48,576 nt of DNA from Pseudomonadota bacterium (lineage in GTDB: Bacteria > Desulfobacterota > Desulfobacteria > Desulfobacterales > Desulfobacteraceae), in NCBI GenBank assembly GCA_018821715.1, contig JAHJLN010000405.1:1-48576 (forward strand). The letters run 5' to 3'. The first letter of the stretch is position 1. Every line of letters starts with the position of its first letter. Position numbers and translations under genes: made by a program. The notes beneath the pieces were generated by a model. It saw only the letters and a program-made list of their open reading frames with translations, did no database searches and was not told the origin of the DNA. This document shows, piece by piece, positions 7,840 through 18,100 of the stretch.

Positions 7840-8976
7840 ATGAAAAAAAGAGTTTTATCAATCATGGTAATGGGCCTTATTTTGGTGCCGTTTCTATTTA
7901 CCGCAGTTTCTGCAAAAACCTTGAAAATCGGTTCCATGGGACCTTTGACAGGCCCCTATGCTGCAGATGGCAATGACATTAAAAACGGTGTTTTGACGGC
8001 TATCCAAGTGATTGAAAATGAAGGTGGAATTCCCGGGTATGACAAAATTCAACTGGTTCCAACTGATACAGTTTGTGATCCGAAACAGGCGGTTGCCTCA
8101 GCCAACAAGCTAATCAATGAGGAAGTCGTTGGCGTTATCGGTGCATATTGTTCTTCTTCCACCATCCCTGCTTCTGCAACCCTTGCTGAAGAAGATATTA
8201 TTATGATTACCCCTGCTTCCACCCATCAGGATGTAACGGACAGAGGGCTTCCCTACATGTTCAGAATGTGCGGAAGAGACGATGCACAGGCGCCTGCTGC
8301 TGTAAAGTTTATGAAAGAAGCTTTGAATGCAAAAACCATCTTTATTATTGATGACAAAACCACTTATTCCCAGGGACTTGCTGAGGGTGTGGCAAAAGCT
8401 TCCAACGAAATGGGAATCAAAATTGTGGGTCAGGATCATGTTAACCAGGGTGACAAAGATTTTTCCGCTATTTTAACCATGGCAAAAAGAGAAAACGCTG
8501 ATATCTTATACATGAGTCTTCAGAATCATTCTACAGGAAGTCTGATGGCGATTCAGGCACAAAGAATGGGCCTCAAAGCTCAAATCGTTTCCCAGGATGC
8601 CATGTTCCATCCCAACTTTATAAAAGTTGCCAAAGATGCTGCTGAAGGCATTTTCGTCACCTATGGCTATACAGACAGAACCACGGATGCCTATAAAAAA
8701 TATGCAGATATTTTTACTGCTAAATACGGCGAAATCGGTGCTTATGGTACCTATGCGTATGATGCTGCTATTGCACTTTTAAGATCCATTAAAGCTGCCG
8801 GTTCCACTGATCCTGCAAAAGTAAAAGCCGAATTGATGAAACTGGATTATGATGGTGCCTCCAAGCATGTAAAATTTGAGGAAAACGGAGATTCCGGATC
8901 ATCTTATATTGCTTTCCAGATTAAAAACGGCGAATATGTTCCTTACTGGACGCCTGAAAAAGGCATTTTGAAATAA
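7840..8976 (+). CDS. livK: Branched-chain amino-acid ABC transporter periplasmic binding protein LivK
   Basis: Type I periplasmic binding protein of 378 aa. The signal peptide (1 to about 25, basic start, hydrophobic core, cleavage after VSA) is followed by KTLKIGSMGPLTGPYAADG, the typical start of the Leu/Ile/Val-binding family. The receptor captures amino acids in the periplasm and delivers them to LivHM. A strong ribosome site, TAGGAGGAAAAG, precedes the ATG. A hairpin directly after the gene may keep its expression above that of the permease genes. True ligand preference cannot be read from the sequence; members of this family also bind amides, urea or aromatic acids. Confidence 0.93.
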   Translation: MKKRVLSIMVMGLILVPFLFTAVSAKTLKIGSMGPLTGPYAADGNDIKNGVLTAIQVIENEGGIPGYDKIQLVPTDTVCDPKQAVASANKLINEEVVGVIGAYCSSSTIPASATLAEEDIIMITPASTHQDVTDRGLPYMFRMCGRDDAQAPAAVKFMKEALNAKTIFIIDDKTTYSQGLAEGVAKASNEMGIKIVGQDHVNQGDKDFSAILTMAKRENADILYMSLQNHSTGSLMAIQAQRMGLKAQIVSQDAMFHPNFIKVAKDAAEGIFVTYGYTDRTTDAYKKYADIFTAKYGEIGAYGTYAYDAAIALLRSIKAAGSTDPAKVKAELMKLDYDGASKHVKFEENGDSGSSYIAFQIKNGEYVPYWTPEKGILK

Positions 8977-8993
8977 GAGCTGTATAATGTTAG

Positions 8994-9027
8994 GCCGTAT
9001 GGCTGATTAAACCGCCATACGGCTTTT
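8994..9027 (+). terminator. Stem-loop with short T-run between livK and livH
   Basis: GCCGTATGGC (8994-9003) pairs perfectly with GCCATACGGC (9014-9023) across a 10-nt loop and is followed by TTTT. It lies 18 bp after the livK stop. Most likely a partial terminator or RNA-stabilising hairpin that lowers livHMF expression relative to livK. Confidence 0.65.
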
Positions 9028-9064
9028 ACATGCTAACCTTAAGGGATAGAGAAATAAAAATATA

Positions 9065-9976
9065 ATGGATTATTTTATTCAGCAGTTAATAAACGGTATC
9101 ACCCTTGGCGGTATTTATGCCTTGATTGCCCTGGGGTACACCATGGTATACGGGGTCATTCAGCTGATCAATTTTTCCCATGGCGAATTCTTTGCCGCAG
9201 GCGGGTATGTCGGTGTGATTATTTTAAGTTATCTTGCAGGCTTAGGCTTCATGGAAACCCATCCATGGATATGCCTCGGCATGTCATTTATCTTAACCAT
9301 GGGGTATTGTGCCTTCCTGGCCATTGGGGTTGAAAAGGTGGCCTATCTTCCTTTGCGGCATAAATCCAGACTGGCTGCCCTTTTGTCAGCCCTGGGGATG
9401 TCCATCTTTTTATCCAATGCATTGATGCTGACCCAGGGCGTTTTTGATAAACCCTATCCGGGAGAGTTGTTCAACGGCGGCTGGGAATTCGGCATGATCA
9501 GTATCTCTTATCTCCAGGCGATGATTGTGGTGATGACGGCTGTCCTGCTCGTGGCATTGAATATCCTTGTGTTTAAAACCAAAATGGGGATGGCCATGCG
9601 GGCAACTGCCCAGGACAAGACCATGTCGTCGCTTGTTGCCATCGGCAGCAACCGGATTATCTCTTTGACCTTTGCCATTGGCGCAGGGCTGGCCGCTGCC
9701 GCCGGTATCATGGTGGGGCTCTATTACGGGTCTGTCCGGTATGACATGGGGTTTATCCCCGGTATCAAGGCCTTTTCCGCAGCAGTTTTAGGCGGTATCG
9801 GAAATATCACCGGTGCCATGCTGGGGGGGCTCATTATCGGGATGGTGGAAATATTCGGTGCCGGGTATATCTCAGGTCAGTATAAGGACGTGTTTGCGTT
9901 TATCATATTGATCGGTGTACTGTATTTTAAACCAACAGGAATTATGGGTGTGAATGTCGATGATACAAGAGTTTAA
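9065..9976 (+). CDS. livH: Branched-chain amino-acid ABC transporter permease LivH
   Basis: Integral membrane permease of 303 aa with about eight hydrophobic segments. The N-terminal block FIQQLINGITLGGIYALIAL and the GYTMVYGVIQLINFSHGE segment are characteristic of LivH. A GAGLAAAAGIMVGL helix and a C-terminal GGIGNITGAMLGG loop also fit the family and should contact the ATPases. It forms the translocation channel with LivM. Its 3' end overlaps the livM start by 23 bp, consistent with coupled translation. Confidence 0.93.
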   Translation: MDYFIQQLINGITLGGIYALIALGYTMVYGVIQLINFSHGEFFAAGGYVGVIILSYLAGLGFMETHPWICLGMSFILTMGYCAFLAIGVEKVAYLPLRHKSRLAALLSALGMSIFLSNALMLTQGVFDKPYPGELFNGGWEFGMISISYLQAMIVVMTAVLLVALNILVFKTKMGMAMRATAQDKTMSSLVAIGSNRIISLTFAIGAGLAAAAGIMVGLYYGSVRYDMGFIPGIKAFSAAVLGGIGNITGAMLGGLIIGMVEIFGAGYISGQYKDVFAFIILIGVLYFKPTGIMGVNVDDTRV

Positions 9977-11186
9977 GAAAGTATGGAAAACCTATACAAT
10001 AGGTATGTTATGGTTGCTGGGACTTTTATGGCCCCTTCTGGGCATTCATCCTGACGGGACCCTGTCTTTTGATAAAACCCTGACGGTCTGGCTCTATCTT
10101 CTGGCCGGTACATTTATCTGTTTTGTTTTGTTTCTGATGAATAAAAGCGGAAGTCTTTCACTGGTTAAAGATCCCATCAGCAAAATATGGGCCGGCGGGG
10201 CAACTGCTACAAAGACGGTGCCTACCTGGGTCTGGCTGTTGATTGCCTTTATTCTGGCGATTCTTTTTCCGCAATTTACCGGTCGATATCATCAGGATGT
10301 GGCCATAAATGTCCTAGTATATGTCTGCCTGGGGCTGGGTCTTAACGTGGTTGTCGGCCTGGCCGGGATGCTGGATTTAGGGTATATTGCCTTTTATGGG
10401 GTGGGCGCATATACCTATGCCCTGTTCAATATCCATTACAATGTACCTTTCTGGGTCTGTCTGCCGATTTCAGGTGCGCTGGCTTTATTTGTCGCCTGTA
10501 TTGTGGGGTATCCGACCTTGAGGATGCGCGGGGATTATCTTGCCATCGTGACCTTGGGATTCGGGGAAATTATCCGGATTATCCTTAACAACTGGATGGA
10601 CCTGACCAATGGCCCTAACGGGATCATGGGAATCAACCGGCCCGGACTTTTCTACCCTTCCTTTGCCGATGGATTTTCCTGGGAGCACATGTGGATTCAA
10701 AAACTATGGCTGCTCTATTATGTTGCCCTGGGGTTGGCCATTATCACCATCATTGCTGTGCATCGCCTGAATTTTTCACGGGTCGGGCGGGCATGGGAAT
10801 CCATTCGGGAAGATGAGACCGCAGCAGAGCTTATGGGGGTGAATACCTTTATCTATAAGCTGCTTGCCTATGCCATGGGCGGTATGTTCGCAGGGGTTGC
10901 CGGCGCTTTTTTTGCCTCAAGAATGAAATTTGTCAGTCCTGAAAGTTTTACCTTTCTTGAATCGGCCATGGTCCTTTGCATGGTTGTTTTAGGCGGTATG
11001 GGATCCATCCCGGGTATTATCCTGGGGGCTGCTGCATTGATTGTTCTACCAGAAGTGTTCAGACAGTTTGAACTTTACAGGATGCTGGCTTTTGGTGCTG
11101 TGATGATTATAATGATGCTGTTCAGACCGGAAGGGCTTATCCCTGCCAAACGAATGGGAACCAGATCTGAAGAAAAGGAGGGATAG
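9954..11186 (+). CDS. livM: Branched-chain amino-acid ABC transporter permease LivM
   Basis: Integral membrane permease of 410 aa and second half of the LivHM channel. The N-terminal extension of about 90 residues with additional hydrophobic segments is normal for LivM. The core starts near LVYVCLGLGLNVVVGLAGM and contains the family block LRMRGDYLAIVTLGFGEI and the ATPase-contact region RVGRAWESIREDETAAELMG. Two ATG codons in frame (9954 and 9960) lie inside the end of livH; either could be used. Its stop is immediately followed by the livF ATG (TAGATG). Confidence 0.93.
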   Translation: MSMIQEFKKVWKTYTIGMLWLLGLLWPLLGIHPDGTLSFDKTLTVWLYLLAGTFICFVLFLMNKSGSLSLVKDPISKIWAGGATATKTVPTWVWLLIAFILAILFPQFTGRYHQDVAINVLVYVCLGLGLNVVVGLAGMLDLGYIAFYGVGAYTYALFNIHYNVPFWVCLPISGALALFVACIVGYPTLRMRGDYLAIVTLGFGEIIRIILNNWMDLTNGPNGIMGINRPGLFYPSFADGFSWEHMWIQKLWLLYYVALGLAIITIIAVHRLNFSRVGRAWESIREDETAAELMGVNTFIYKLLAYAMGGMFAGVAGAFFASRMKFVSPESFTFLESAMVLCMVVLGGMGSIPGIILGAAALIVLPEVFRQFELYRMLAFGAVMIIMMLFRPEGLIPAKRMGTRSEEKEG

Positions 11187-11906
11187 ATGACTGAACCGAT
11201 TCTTGAGCTAAGGAATGTGCATTCGGGTTATGGAAGCATCAAAGCCTTAAAAGGCATATCCCTTAAAGTATATCCCGGTGAAATCGTGACCATTATCGGT
11301 GCCAACGGGGCCGGAAAGTCAACCACCCTCATGACCATCTGCGGTATTGTAAAGGCTGAAAAAGGCGAGATCCTTTACCAGGGAAACGTGATTAACAAGG
11401 TCCTGGCGGAAAAGCTGCCCACCATGGGGCTTTGCCAGGTGCCGGAAGGCAGACGGATTTTCCCGAGACTTTCCGTCATGGAAAATTTAAGGCTGGGTGC
11501 GTTTTACAGAAATGATACCGACCAGATCATGAAAGATATTCAAAAATCCTATGACATGTTTCCCATTCTGGGCGAGAGAAGAAACCAGGAAGGCGGCACT
11601 CTGTCCGGCGGAGAACAGCAGATGCTGGCCATTGCAAGGGCGCTGATGACCAAACCCAAGCTTCTGTTGCTGGATGAGCCGTCCCTGGGGCTTGCACCCA
11701 TTATCATCCAGCAGATTTTTAGTATCATTGCCCAGATCAACAAGGAAGAAGGAGTGACGATCCTTCTGGTGGAGCAGAACGCGAACCTGGCGCTTCAGGC
11801 AGCCAGCCGAGGGTATGTGGTTGAAACAGGGGAAATCACCCTTGAAGATGAAGCCAAGACCTTGTTGACCAATCCAAAGATCAGGGAAGCCTATCTGGGC
11901 GAGTAA
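11187..11906 (+). CDS. livF: Branched-chain amino-acid ABC transporter ATPase LivF
   Basis: ABC ATPase of 239 aa, second ATPase of the Liv importer. Walker A is GANGAGKST, the LSGGEQQMLAIARAL signature is intact, and Walker B LLLLDEPSLGLAP is followed by the LLVEQNANLAL segment typical of LivF. GGAGG lies 6 nt before the ATG, which abuts the livM stop. It is the last gene of the operon and ends about 40 bp before a strong terminator hairpin. Confidence 0.93.
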   Translation: MTEPILELRNVHSGYGSIKALKGISLKVYPGEIVTIIGANGAGKSTTLMTICGIVKAEKGEILYQGNVINKVLAEKLPTMGLCQVPEGRRIFPRLSVMENLRLGAFYRNDTDQIMKDIQKSYDMFPILGERRNQEGGTLSGGEQQMLAIARALMTKPKLLLLDEPSLGLAPIIIQQIFSIIAQINKEEGVTILLVEQNANLALQAASRGYVVETGEITLEDEAKTLLTNPKIREAYLGE

Positions 11907-11947
11907 GATGTTTAATTAACTTTTGATCGAAACAATCCATTACAAAT

Positions 11948-11990
11948 AAACAGTCGGTTTCAATCCTAATTGAAACCGACTGTTTATTTA
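11948..11990. terminator. Strong terminator at the end of liv, probably bidirectional
   Basis: A perfect 17-bp stem (11948-11964 with 11969-11985) closes a 4-nt CCTA loop and is flanked by A/T-rich sequence on both sides. It lies between the convergent livF (plus) and the SGNH hydrolase gene (minus), so it can end both transcription units. Confidence 0.85.
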
Positions 11991-12015
11991 TTATTTATAT
12001 CTCAGTGCTTACTGT

Positions 12016-12768
12016 CTAAGGGTGACGATAATTTGTGTAAGTTGACCAGGATATTTTCTCTAAAGCGGTCCGCACTTTTTTTGAGACTTGTATGGAGCTG
12101 TTAAAATCTAATCCAGCACAGCTTTTTTCGGTGATGGTTGTAAACAATACGCACGCTGTTAAGTAGGTGCCTGCCATATTTGGATGGGACCCATCAATAT
12201 TGTAAAGATCAATGTCGGTCTCTTTTATGGTTCGATCCCAGGCCAGGCCAACAGGTGCCACACCAGAGTCGCAGTTTTTACCTGCTGTGCTGTAGGCCTG
12301 AGATATTTCGTTTATTAGCCCGGGGTTGTTTTTCGGTGCCCAGGTCATAAAAAAGAGGGTCTTTGCCTGATATTGCTTGATGACTTTATGAAGGTATACA
12401 GCACTATAGCCCATTTCATTTCTATTATTTACAGGCGCCTTGCTATGATCCTGAAGAATGACAAAATCGTATGGTTCCCTGTTTAAATACTCATAGAGGC
12501 TGCAACTCCCGGATTTACAGTACATAACCGTACGGCTCAGACTGTTACCGCCATAGGCGGCCATGGATACGGCCATGAATATTTTGGGTTTTTGGGACAA
12601 TCCTATATTTTTAATAACTGTCGGCAATTCATTGAAATATGTATAGCTATTGCCAACAAGCAGCACCCTTATGGGACGTTCCGGGTCAGAACCGGTCAAC
12701 GTCTTGCAGATTAATTGTCCCGGACATATCAACAGCCAGATCAACGCAGTCAAAATAACTTTTTTCAT
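12016..12768 (-). CDS. Secreted SGNH/GDSL-like hydrolase
   Basis: About 250 aa with an N-terminal signal peptide (KKVILTALIWLLICPGQLIC) and an SGNH-hydrolase pattern. The block I nucleophile motif is VLLVGNSYTYF, a glycine/asparagine block AAYGGNSL follows, and the block V Asp-x-x-His is DGSHPNMAGTYL near the C-terminus. The family hydrolyses esters or acyl groups; the substrate is unknown. Start: ATG at 12768 is preceded by AAGGA with 7-nt spacing; an ATG 9 bp upstream (12777) is also in frame but lies too close to that ribosome site. It is the last gene of the biosynthetic operon, 2-11 bp after the amidotransferase-like gene and just before the shared terminator. A role in removing an acyl group from the product or degrading it outside the cytoplasm is inference from context. 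Confidence 0.7.
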   Translation of the reverse strand: MKKVILTALIWLLICPGQLICKTLTGSDPERPIRVLLVGNSYTYFNELPTVIKNIGLSQKPKIFMAVSMAAYGGNSLSRTVMYCKSGSCSLYEYLNREPYDFVILQDHSKAPVNNRNEMGYSAVYLHKVIKQYQAKTLFFMTWAPKNNPGLINEISQAYSTAGKNCDSGVAPVGLAWDRTIKETDIDLYNIDGSHPNMAGTYLTACVLFTTITEKSCAGLDFNSSIQVSKKVRTALEKISWSTYTNYRHP

Positions 12769-12779
12769 TTTTTGCATCC

Positions 12780-13625
12780 TTATTCTTTATATGTATCAAT
12801 ATGAATTATTCTCGGCTGTTCATGGTTCATGGTTATCAAGAGTTTCTGTCCCCCGGGTATGACTTTCCAATCTATATCATTACCTGCTTTGGCGCCGGAC
12901 GATATGATGGTGTAATTTTTACGGGTGTCATAGTAATAATACAAGTTCATGCAATCTGAGTAACACCAGATTTTCGTTCCATCTGAAAAGACAAGAGAGG
13001 CATTGATGGCCTTGTCCATCTTTTTAATGGCTTTAACAAATCCGATTTCACTGTTTAAGCCGTTTGCTTCAATCTCCTGGAGAATTAATAGCAGCCATAA
13101 TTCTCCCATCTGATATTTTTTTGTACTCTTTCCGTATATGATCGGATTTTTTACAATGAACTTTTTATCTATTGCGTTAAAAAGTTTTGACATATTGCTA
13201 ACCCCGTAATCACCTAATGAATACCATTTCCCATTTATATATCTCTTGTGGGGATAAGGATTGGGAATGCCTGCGGGGCCGGTCACCCGAAGCCAGTTAT
13301 GGACCAGGACTATTTTGGGTTTATGTTCTGTGAGTTCATTGAGTTTATTATCAAAATTTGGATCACGAACCGAGGACAGCATGGACCGGTATTCTAAAAT
13401 TTTTTTTTCATTCTGTCTTGAATATCCCACATATCCCCACCCGGAAGGTTGGGCGCCGGTTATTTTAAATTTTTGTAATTGTTCGTATAATACTTTTGAA
13501 TTATTTTCCTGGCCTGAATCGGTATATATACTCCACCAGGTGCAGGCACCTATTTTATTTGGGGCTAAAAACACAGCACTGATTAATAGTAATACAATCC
13601 ATCTTTTTTTTATAGAGTCTTTCAT
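12780..13625 (-). CDS. Secreted class II glutamine-amidotransferase-like (Ntn fold) protein
   Basis: A 281-aa protein with a signal peptide ending in KIGA followed by Cys28 (CTWWSIYTDSG). A Cys at or near the mature N-terminus, the VLVHNWLRVTGPAGIPNP block (compare the His-Arg and Asn-Thr-His-Pro loop of class II amidotransferases), a YSLGDYGVSNMSKL block and a GELWLLLILQEIE helix all resemble the GATase type II fold. Family members use the N-terminal Cys to cleave amide bonds. The sequence before Cys28 (I-G-A-C) also fits a lipobox, so a lipoprotein with a blocked N-terminus is an alternative that would rule out Ntn chemistry. Recognition is by eye and remote. It lies directly downstream of the MFS exporter and 2-11 bp from the SGNH hydrolase. 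Confidence 0.5.
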   Translation of the reverse strand: MKDSIKKRWIVLLLISAVFLAPNKIGACTWWSIYTDSGQENNSKVLYEQLQKFKITGAQPSGWGYVGYSRQNEKKILEYRSMLSSVRDPNFDNKLNELTEHKPKIVLVHNWLRVTGPAGIPNPYPHKRYINGKWYSLGDYGVSNMSKLFNAIDKKFIVKNPIIYGKSTKKYQMGELWLLLILQEIEANGLNSEIGFVKAIKKMDKAINASLVFSDGTKIWCYSDCMNLYYYYDTRKNYTIISSGAKAGNDIDWKVIPGGQKLLITMNHEQPRIIHIDTYKE

Positions 13626-13670
13626 AAAAACCTCATAAGCAATGCTTTATTGTCATTATATTATCTCTTG

Positions 13671-15086
13671 TTACGGCTGCCTGACCTGGCAAGCACCCGT
13701 AGCGATAACAGGTTCTAATTTTATCGGTTTCAGGTTTCCCTTTGCATGTTCTTCATCGGGTATTCGGCTATCTAAAAACCGCAGGGGTTTGTACAAAAAT
13801 CCAATGGTTGCCAATATCAAACTGAATGTTCCCAGTATGATAATCAAAAAGCAAAAAGCACTGGAATTACCACTCCCCATAATATGACCCAAATGGTTGG
13901 TCAAAAAACCGTCTTCTGAAAATAGGGGTATGAAAAAATAATCCGACATTATTGCCGCAAAAATAGATCCAAGCTGGGTGGCAGCAGCGCAGAGCATCGT
14001 ATATATGGAAAGTACCCGTCCCTGAACACCCAATGAAACTTTTTCATGCCAGAGGGTTCCTCCGCAGGCATTCAGAATAGGATCTGTAAAGGTAATCAAT
14101 ACCAATCCAATAATGATCAATGTTAAATTGGGGCGACCGATCATAAATATCAAAACAAGCGATTGCATAAACAATATGCTTAAAATACCATAAACTTTAC
14201 GCTTCGGCCCTCCCCATATCCCCATGGTAATCCCCCCCAGGATCATGCACAGGGCACACACGGAAAGTATGCCGCCCAGGGCTTTGGGCGAGCCAAAAGA
14301 AAGGCCTAAGGGGATGATTAATATCCGCAACCCCGCATTAATAAAGTTAGCAAAAACAAAAAAAATCAACAGACTTAAAAGAGGGCGCCTGTCTGTGAGA
14401 TACTTCCATCCGTAGAGAATTTCTTCTATGAACGAGAATTTTTTAGCCATTTTCATCGGGTTAGTGGAGACTTTCGGGATCTTTACAAACAAAAGGATGG
14501 TAAGCGCAAACAAATAGGTGCTCATATCAAACAAAACCACACCCTTAAGTTTAAAATTGGTAACAGCAATCCCTGCAATAATGGGTGCAGCAAGTATTCC
14601 GACAGAACGACTCATTTGCACCAGCCCGTTTGCAGAACTGATTTTATCTTTTGAAACCATTAAGGGCACTGTTGAAAAATAAGCCGGCCATTGAAAATGA
14701 TTGGCAAGAGATATAATGACTACAAAAATATAAAGGTGCCAGATTTCAATGGATGTGGACACAAGGAGCATCCGTAATGAAAGTGTTGCTAATGCGGCCA
14801 CAGTATTTCCAATAATCATGACCCAGCGGCGATCCCACCGATCCACCAAAACGCCGGCCACGGGTGTTATTAATACGCCCGGTATCTGGGCCAGTACGGC
14901 CAATAGTGTTAAATCCATGACTGATCCACCCATTTCAGTATATACGGCCACACTTTGGGCAAAGCAGGTCATTCCGGATCCTATCATTGATACCAGCATA
15001 CCGATCCATAAAAAATAGAAGTGGCATTGATGCGGGATGGAAAAATTTTGTGACAGCGCTTCCTTTTTATTCGCTTTACCAAACAT
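13671..15086 (-). CDS. MFS exporter, EntS/MFS_3-like
   Basis: A 471-aa major facilitator protein with about 12 hydrophobic helices. The cytoplasmic loop 2-3 signature is GVLVDRWDRR, and MSRSVGILAAPIIAG lies in helix 5. Its layout resembles the MFS_3/EntS group, which exports siderophores and other secondary metabolites from the cytoplasm by proton antiport. A strong ribosome site, TAGGAGG, precedes the ATG. It sits between the NRPS gene and two genes for secreted hydrolases, so it is the likely product exporter and self-protection determinant of the cluster. The assignment to the product is inferred from position. Confidence 0.85.
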   Translation of the reverse strand: MFGKANKKEALSQNFSIPHQCHFYFLWIGMLVSMIGSGMTCFAQSVAVYTEMGGSVMDLTLLAVLAQIPGVLITPVAGVLVDRWDRRWVMIIGNTVAALATLSLRMLLVSTSIEIWHLYIFVVIISLANHFQWPAYFSTVPLMVSKDKISSANGLVQMSRSVGILAAPIIAGIAVTNFKLKGVVLFDMSTYLFALTILLFVKIPKVSTNPMKMAKKFSFIEEILYGWKYLTDRRPLLSLLIFFVFANFINAGLRILIIPLGLSFGSPKALGGILSVCALCMILGGITMGIWGGPKRKVYGILSILFMQSLVLIFMIGRPNLTLIIIGLVLITFTDPILNACGGTLWHEKVSLGVQGRVLSIYTMLCAAATQLGSIFAAIMSDYFFIPLFSEDGFLTNHLGHIMGSGNSSAFCFLIIILGTFSLILATIGFLYKPLRFLDSRIPDEEHAKGNLKPIKLEPVIATGACQVRQP

Positions 15087-15108
15087 TTAAAAACCTCCTA
15101 AAATTTCT

Positions 15109-18100
15109 TTATGCTTTTTGCTTAGATCTAAACCCTACTTTTTTAAATAATTTACCCATGAATCCTCTTGAAAACTTCCCGGTCAGACGTTCTGAAGTAT
15201 TGTTGTTTTTCGTTGACGGCTCAGTGTCTTTGTTCTGCATACCTTCAATTTTTTTTGCCAATTCAGCAATGGTTTTTGTCTCATATGTTTCACTAACTGA
15301 CATATCCACATGGAATTTTTCGCGCAGCCTGTTCGCCAGTTGCAGGGCATTCAGAGAATGGCCACCCACACTGAAAAAATTATCATGTCTGCCGACAGTC
15401 ACCAGACCCATGATTTGTTTCCATATCCCGGCAATCGTTTTTTCAGTACCGGTTTTTGGTGCCCCGGTCTTATTTTCAACCGCCATCTGCGGCTTGTAAT
15501 GTTCAATTAAAAAATGGCGGTCTACCTTTCCATTGGGATTTAAAGGCATGGTTTCTATTTGTACAAATGCTGACGGAATCATATAATCGGGTAAATGGTT
15601 TCTTAAAAAAACACGCAGCTTTTTATCTGAAACCGGTTTATCGGAATTCGAAACAATATAGGCCGCCAGTTTTTTATTATTTGATGAATTGTCCAAGACA
15701 GCCACGACTACTGCTTTCACTTCAGGATGGGATGAAAGAACCGATTCAATTTCACCCGGTTCAATCCTGAAACCACGGATCTTGATCTGGAAATCGATTC
15801 TTCCTAAAAAGGCTATGGTGCCGTCCTGAAGATATCGTGCCAGATCACCGGTTTTATATATTCGGGCCCCTGGTTCACTGCTGAAAGGATCAGGAATAAA
15901 TTTTTCAGCTGTCAGGTCAGGCCTGTTAAGATAGCCCCTGGCCAGAGTCTCCCCACCGATGCATAATTCACCTGATACGCCGACAGGAACAGGATTTAAA
16001 TTTCTGTCAAGTATATAAATCCGGGTATTGGCTATGGGCCGTCCCAGGGGAAGTATGGCAGGAATACCGTTGTGCGGTTTATTGGAGACCTGATGGGTCA
16101 GTACACCAATGGTTGCTTCAGTGGGCCCGTAGTGATTGAGAATAGAGCATTCGGGCGCCATTTTTTGAAGCTGTTTCACCCAGTTTGAATGGGAGGCTTC
16201 CCCTCCCAGTATCAGCAGTTTTTGGGGCAGAACGGTTCTTGAATTCCCTGTTTGAAGGGCTTCAATATGAGACGGTACGATTTTCAGACAGTCGATGGAA
16301 TAATACTCAAAATAATCGGCCATGCCCTTTGAATCGATGGCCCGTTCCTGGGAAATCACATGAAGCTGTCCACCTGTGCACAGTGAAGAAAAAATGACTG
16401 TATTTCCTAAATCAGCTGCAATAGTTGAAACTGTGGCATAACTAGCTCCCCTTGGAAGACCCAGCTGTTTATTCATCCCTGATAAATAATTAAATAGTTG
16501 ACAATGTTCTATTGCGACTCCTTTAGGCGTACCTGTTGAGCCGGACGTATAGATCACGTAAACCAGATTCTTGGCTGCAACGACGGTTTTTGGGTCGGAT
16601 GATTTCTCTTGTTCAATGGACTCCCAATCCCTATCCAGACAAACAACATGAGGCGTATCCGGTATGTTTTTTACCAGTTTATCCTGTGTCAGCACCAGTG
16701 AAACACCTGCATCTTCAAGCATCATCGCCAGACGGTGTTTGGGATGGTATTTTGGATCAAGGGGAACATAGGCGCCGCCGGCTTTCATAATTCCTAAAAG
16801 GCCAACAATCATTTCCAGGGACCGTTCAACATATAACCCAACTAAAACTTCCGGTCCTACACCTGATCTTATTAAATGATGTGCCAGTTTATTTGCTCGT
16901 TGGTTTAGATCCTGATAACTTAACGTCTGGTTTTCAAATACTACGGCAACAGCATCGGGTGTCTGATTGACCTGGTTCTCAAACAGAGTGTAAACACATT
17001 CAGAGGGTGAATAAGGTGTTTTTGTATTATTCCAGTCCAGCAGTATTTGTTGCGTTTCCTCAAACGTCAATATGGGGATATTTCCAATCTGTTGTCCTGG
17101 ATTTTTTATAATTTCATTTAGCAGCACTTTAAAATGCCGGATGAGCCGGAGAATTGTCGATCCATCAAATAATGCGGTATTATATTCAATCTTGCACTCA
17201 AAGTCTGATTCCTTTTGGGTAATGATTAAATTAATATCAAATTTGCTTGTTTTATTTTCAACAAAGGGTTCAGTTGTACGTAAATCACCAAAATCCAATA
17301 TGTCTTGTTTTGTATTTCTGAATACGAATAAAACCTGGAATAAAGGATTATAACTCCTGTTTCGCTCCGGCTGCAATTCATCCACAATTTTTTCAAAAGG
17401 CAATTCCTGATGCATTTGCGCTTGAAGGGTTGTGTCCCGAATAGACATTAAAAATTCTTGAACCGTCAACTGATCCGTCAATCGGCTCCGGATGGCCAAT
17501 GTATTGGCAAAAAAGCCGATCAGCCCTTCCAGCTCCTTTCTCTTGCGATTCGCAATCGGTAACCCCACGATAATATCCGCCTGTCCTGTATAGCGGAAAA
17601 GCAGAATTTTAAATGCAGCAAATAATACCATAAAGATGGTGAAGTCTTCACAAAGGCTGAATTCTTTTAAATCGCGAATCAAAGACCTGGATAATTGAAA
17701 AAATTGAGTAAGGCCTTCATGGTTTTGAATCGACGGCCGGGCACGGTCCGTAGGCAACTCCAACAATGCCGGGGCATTGGCCAGCTGCTTTTTCCAATAG
17801 GTCAATTGTTCTTTCAATAAGGGTCCTTTAAACAACGATCGTTCCCATACAGCATAATTGGAAAATTGTATGGTCAGATCAGGCAAGGGCGATGACTGAC
17901 CTTTTAAATACGCTTGATAAATAGTTCCCATCTCTTGATGTAAAATTCCGGCAGACCAGCCATCCAAAATTGTATGATGAAGGACCAGCGACAGGAGATA
18001 GTCCTGATCATTAATCCATATGAGTCTGGCCTTTATCAGTGGGCCATTGATCAGATCAAAGGGTTGGCTTGCTTCTTTTTGAGCCTGTTTCAATCCTGTT

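Noticed and set aside
15109..17000. Heterocyclisation (Cy) domain in the NRPS
   Set aside because: The condensation domain keeps HHTILDG and lacks the DxxxxD motif of Cy domains, so it is an ordinary amide-forming C domain.
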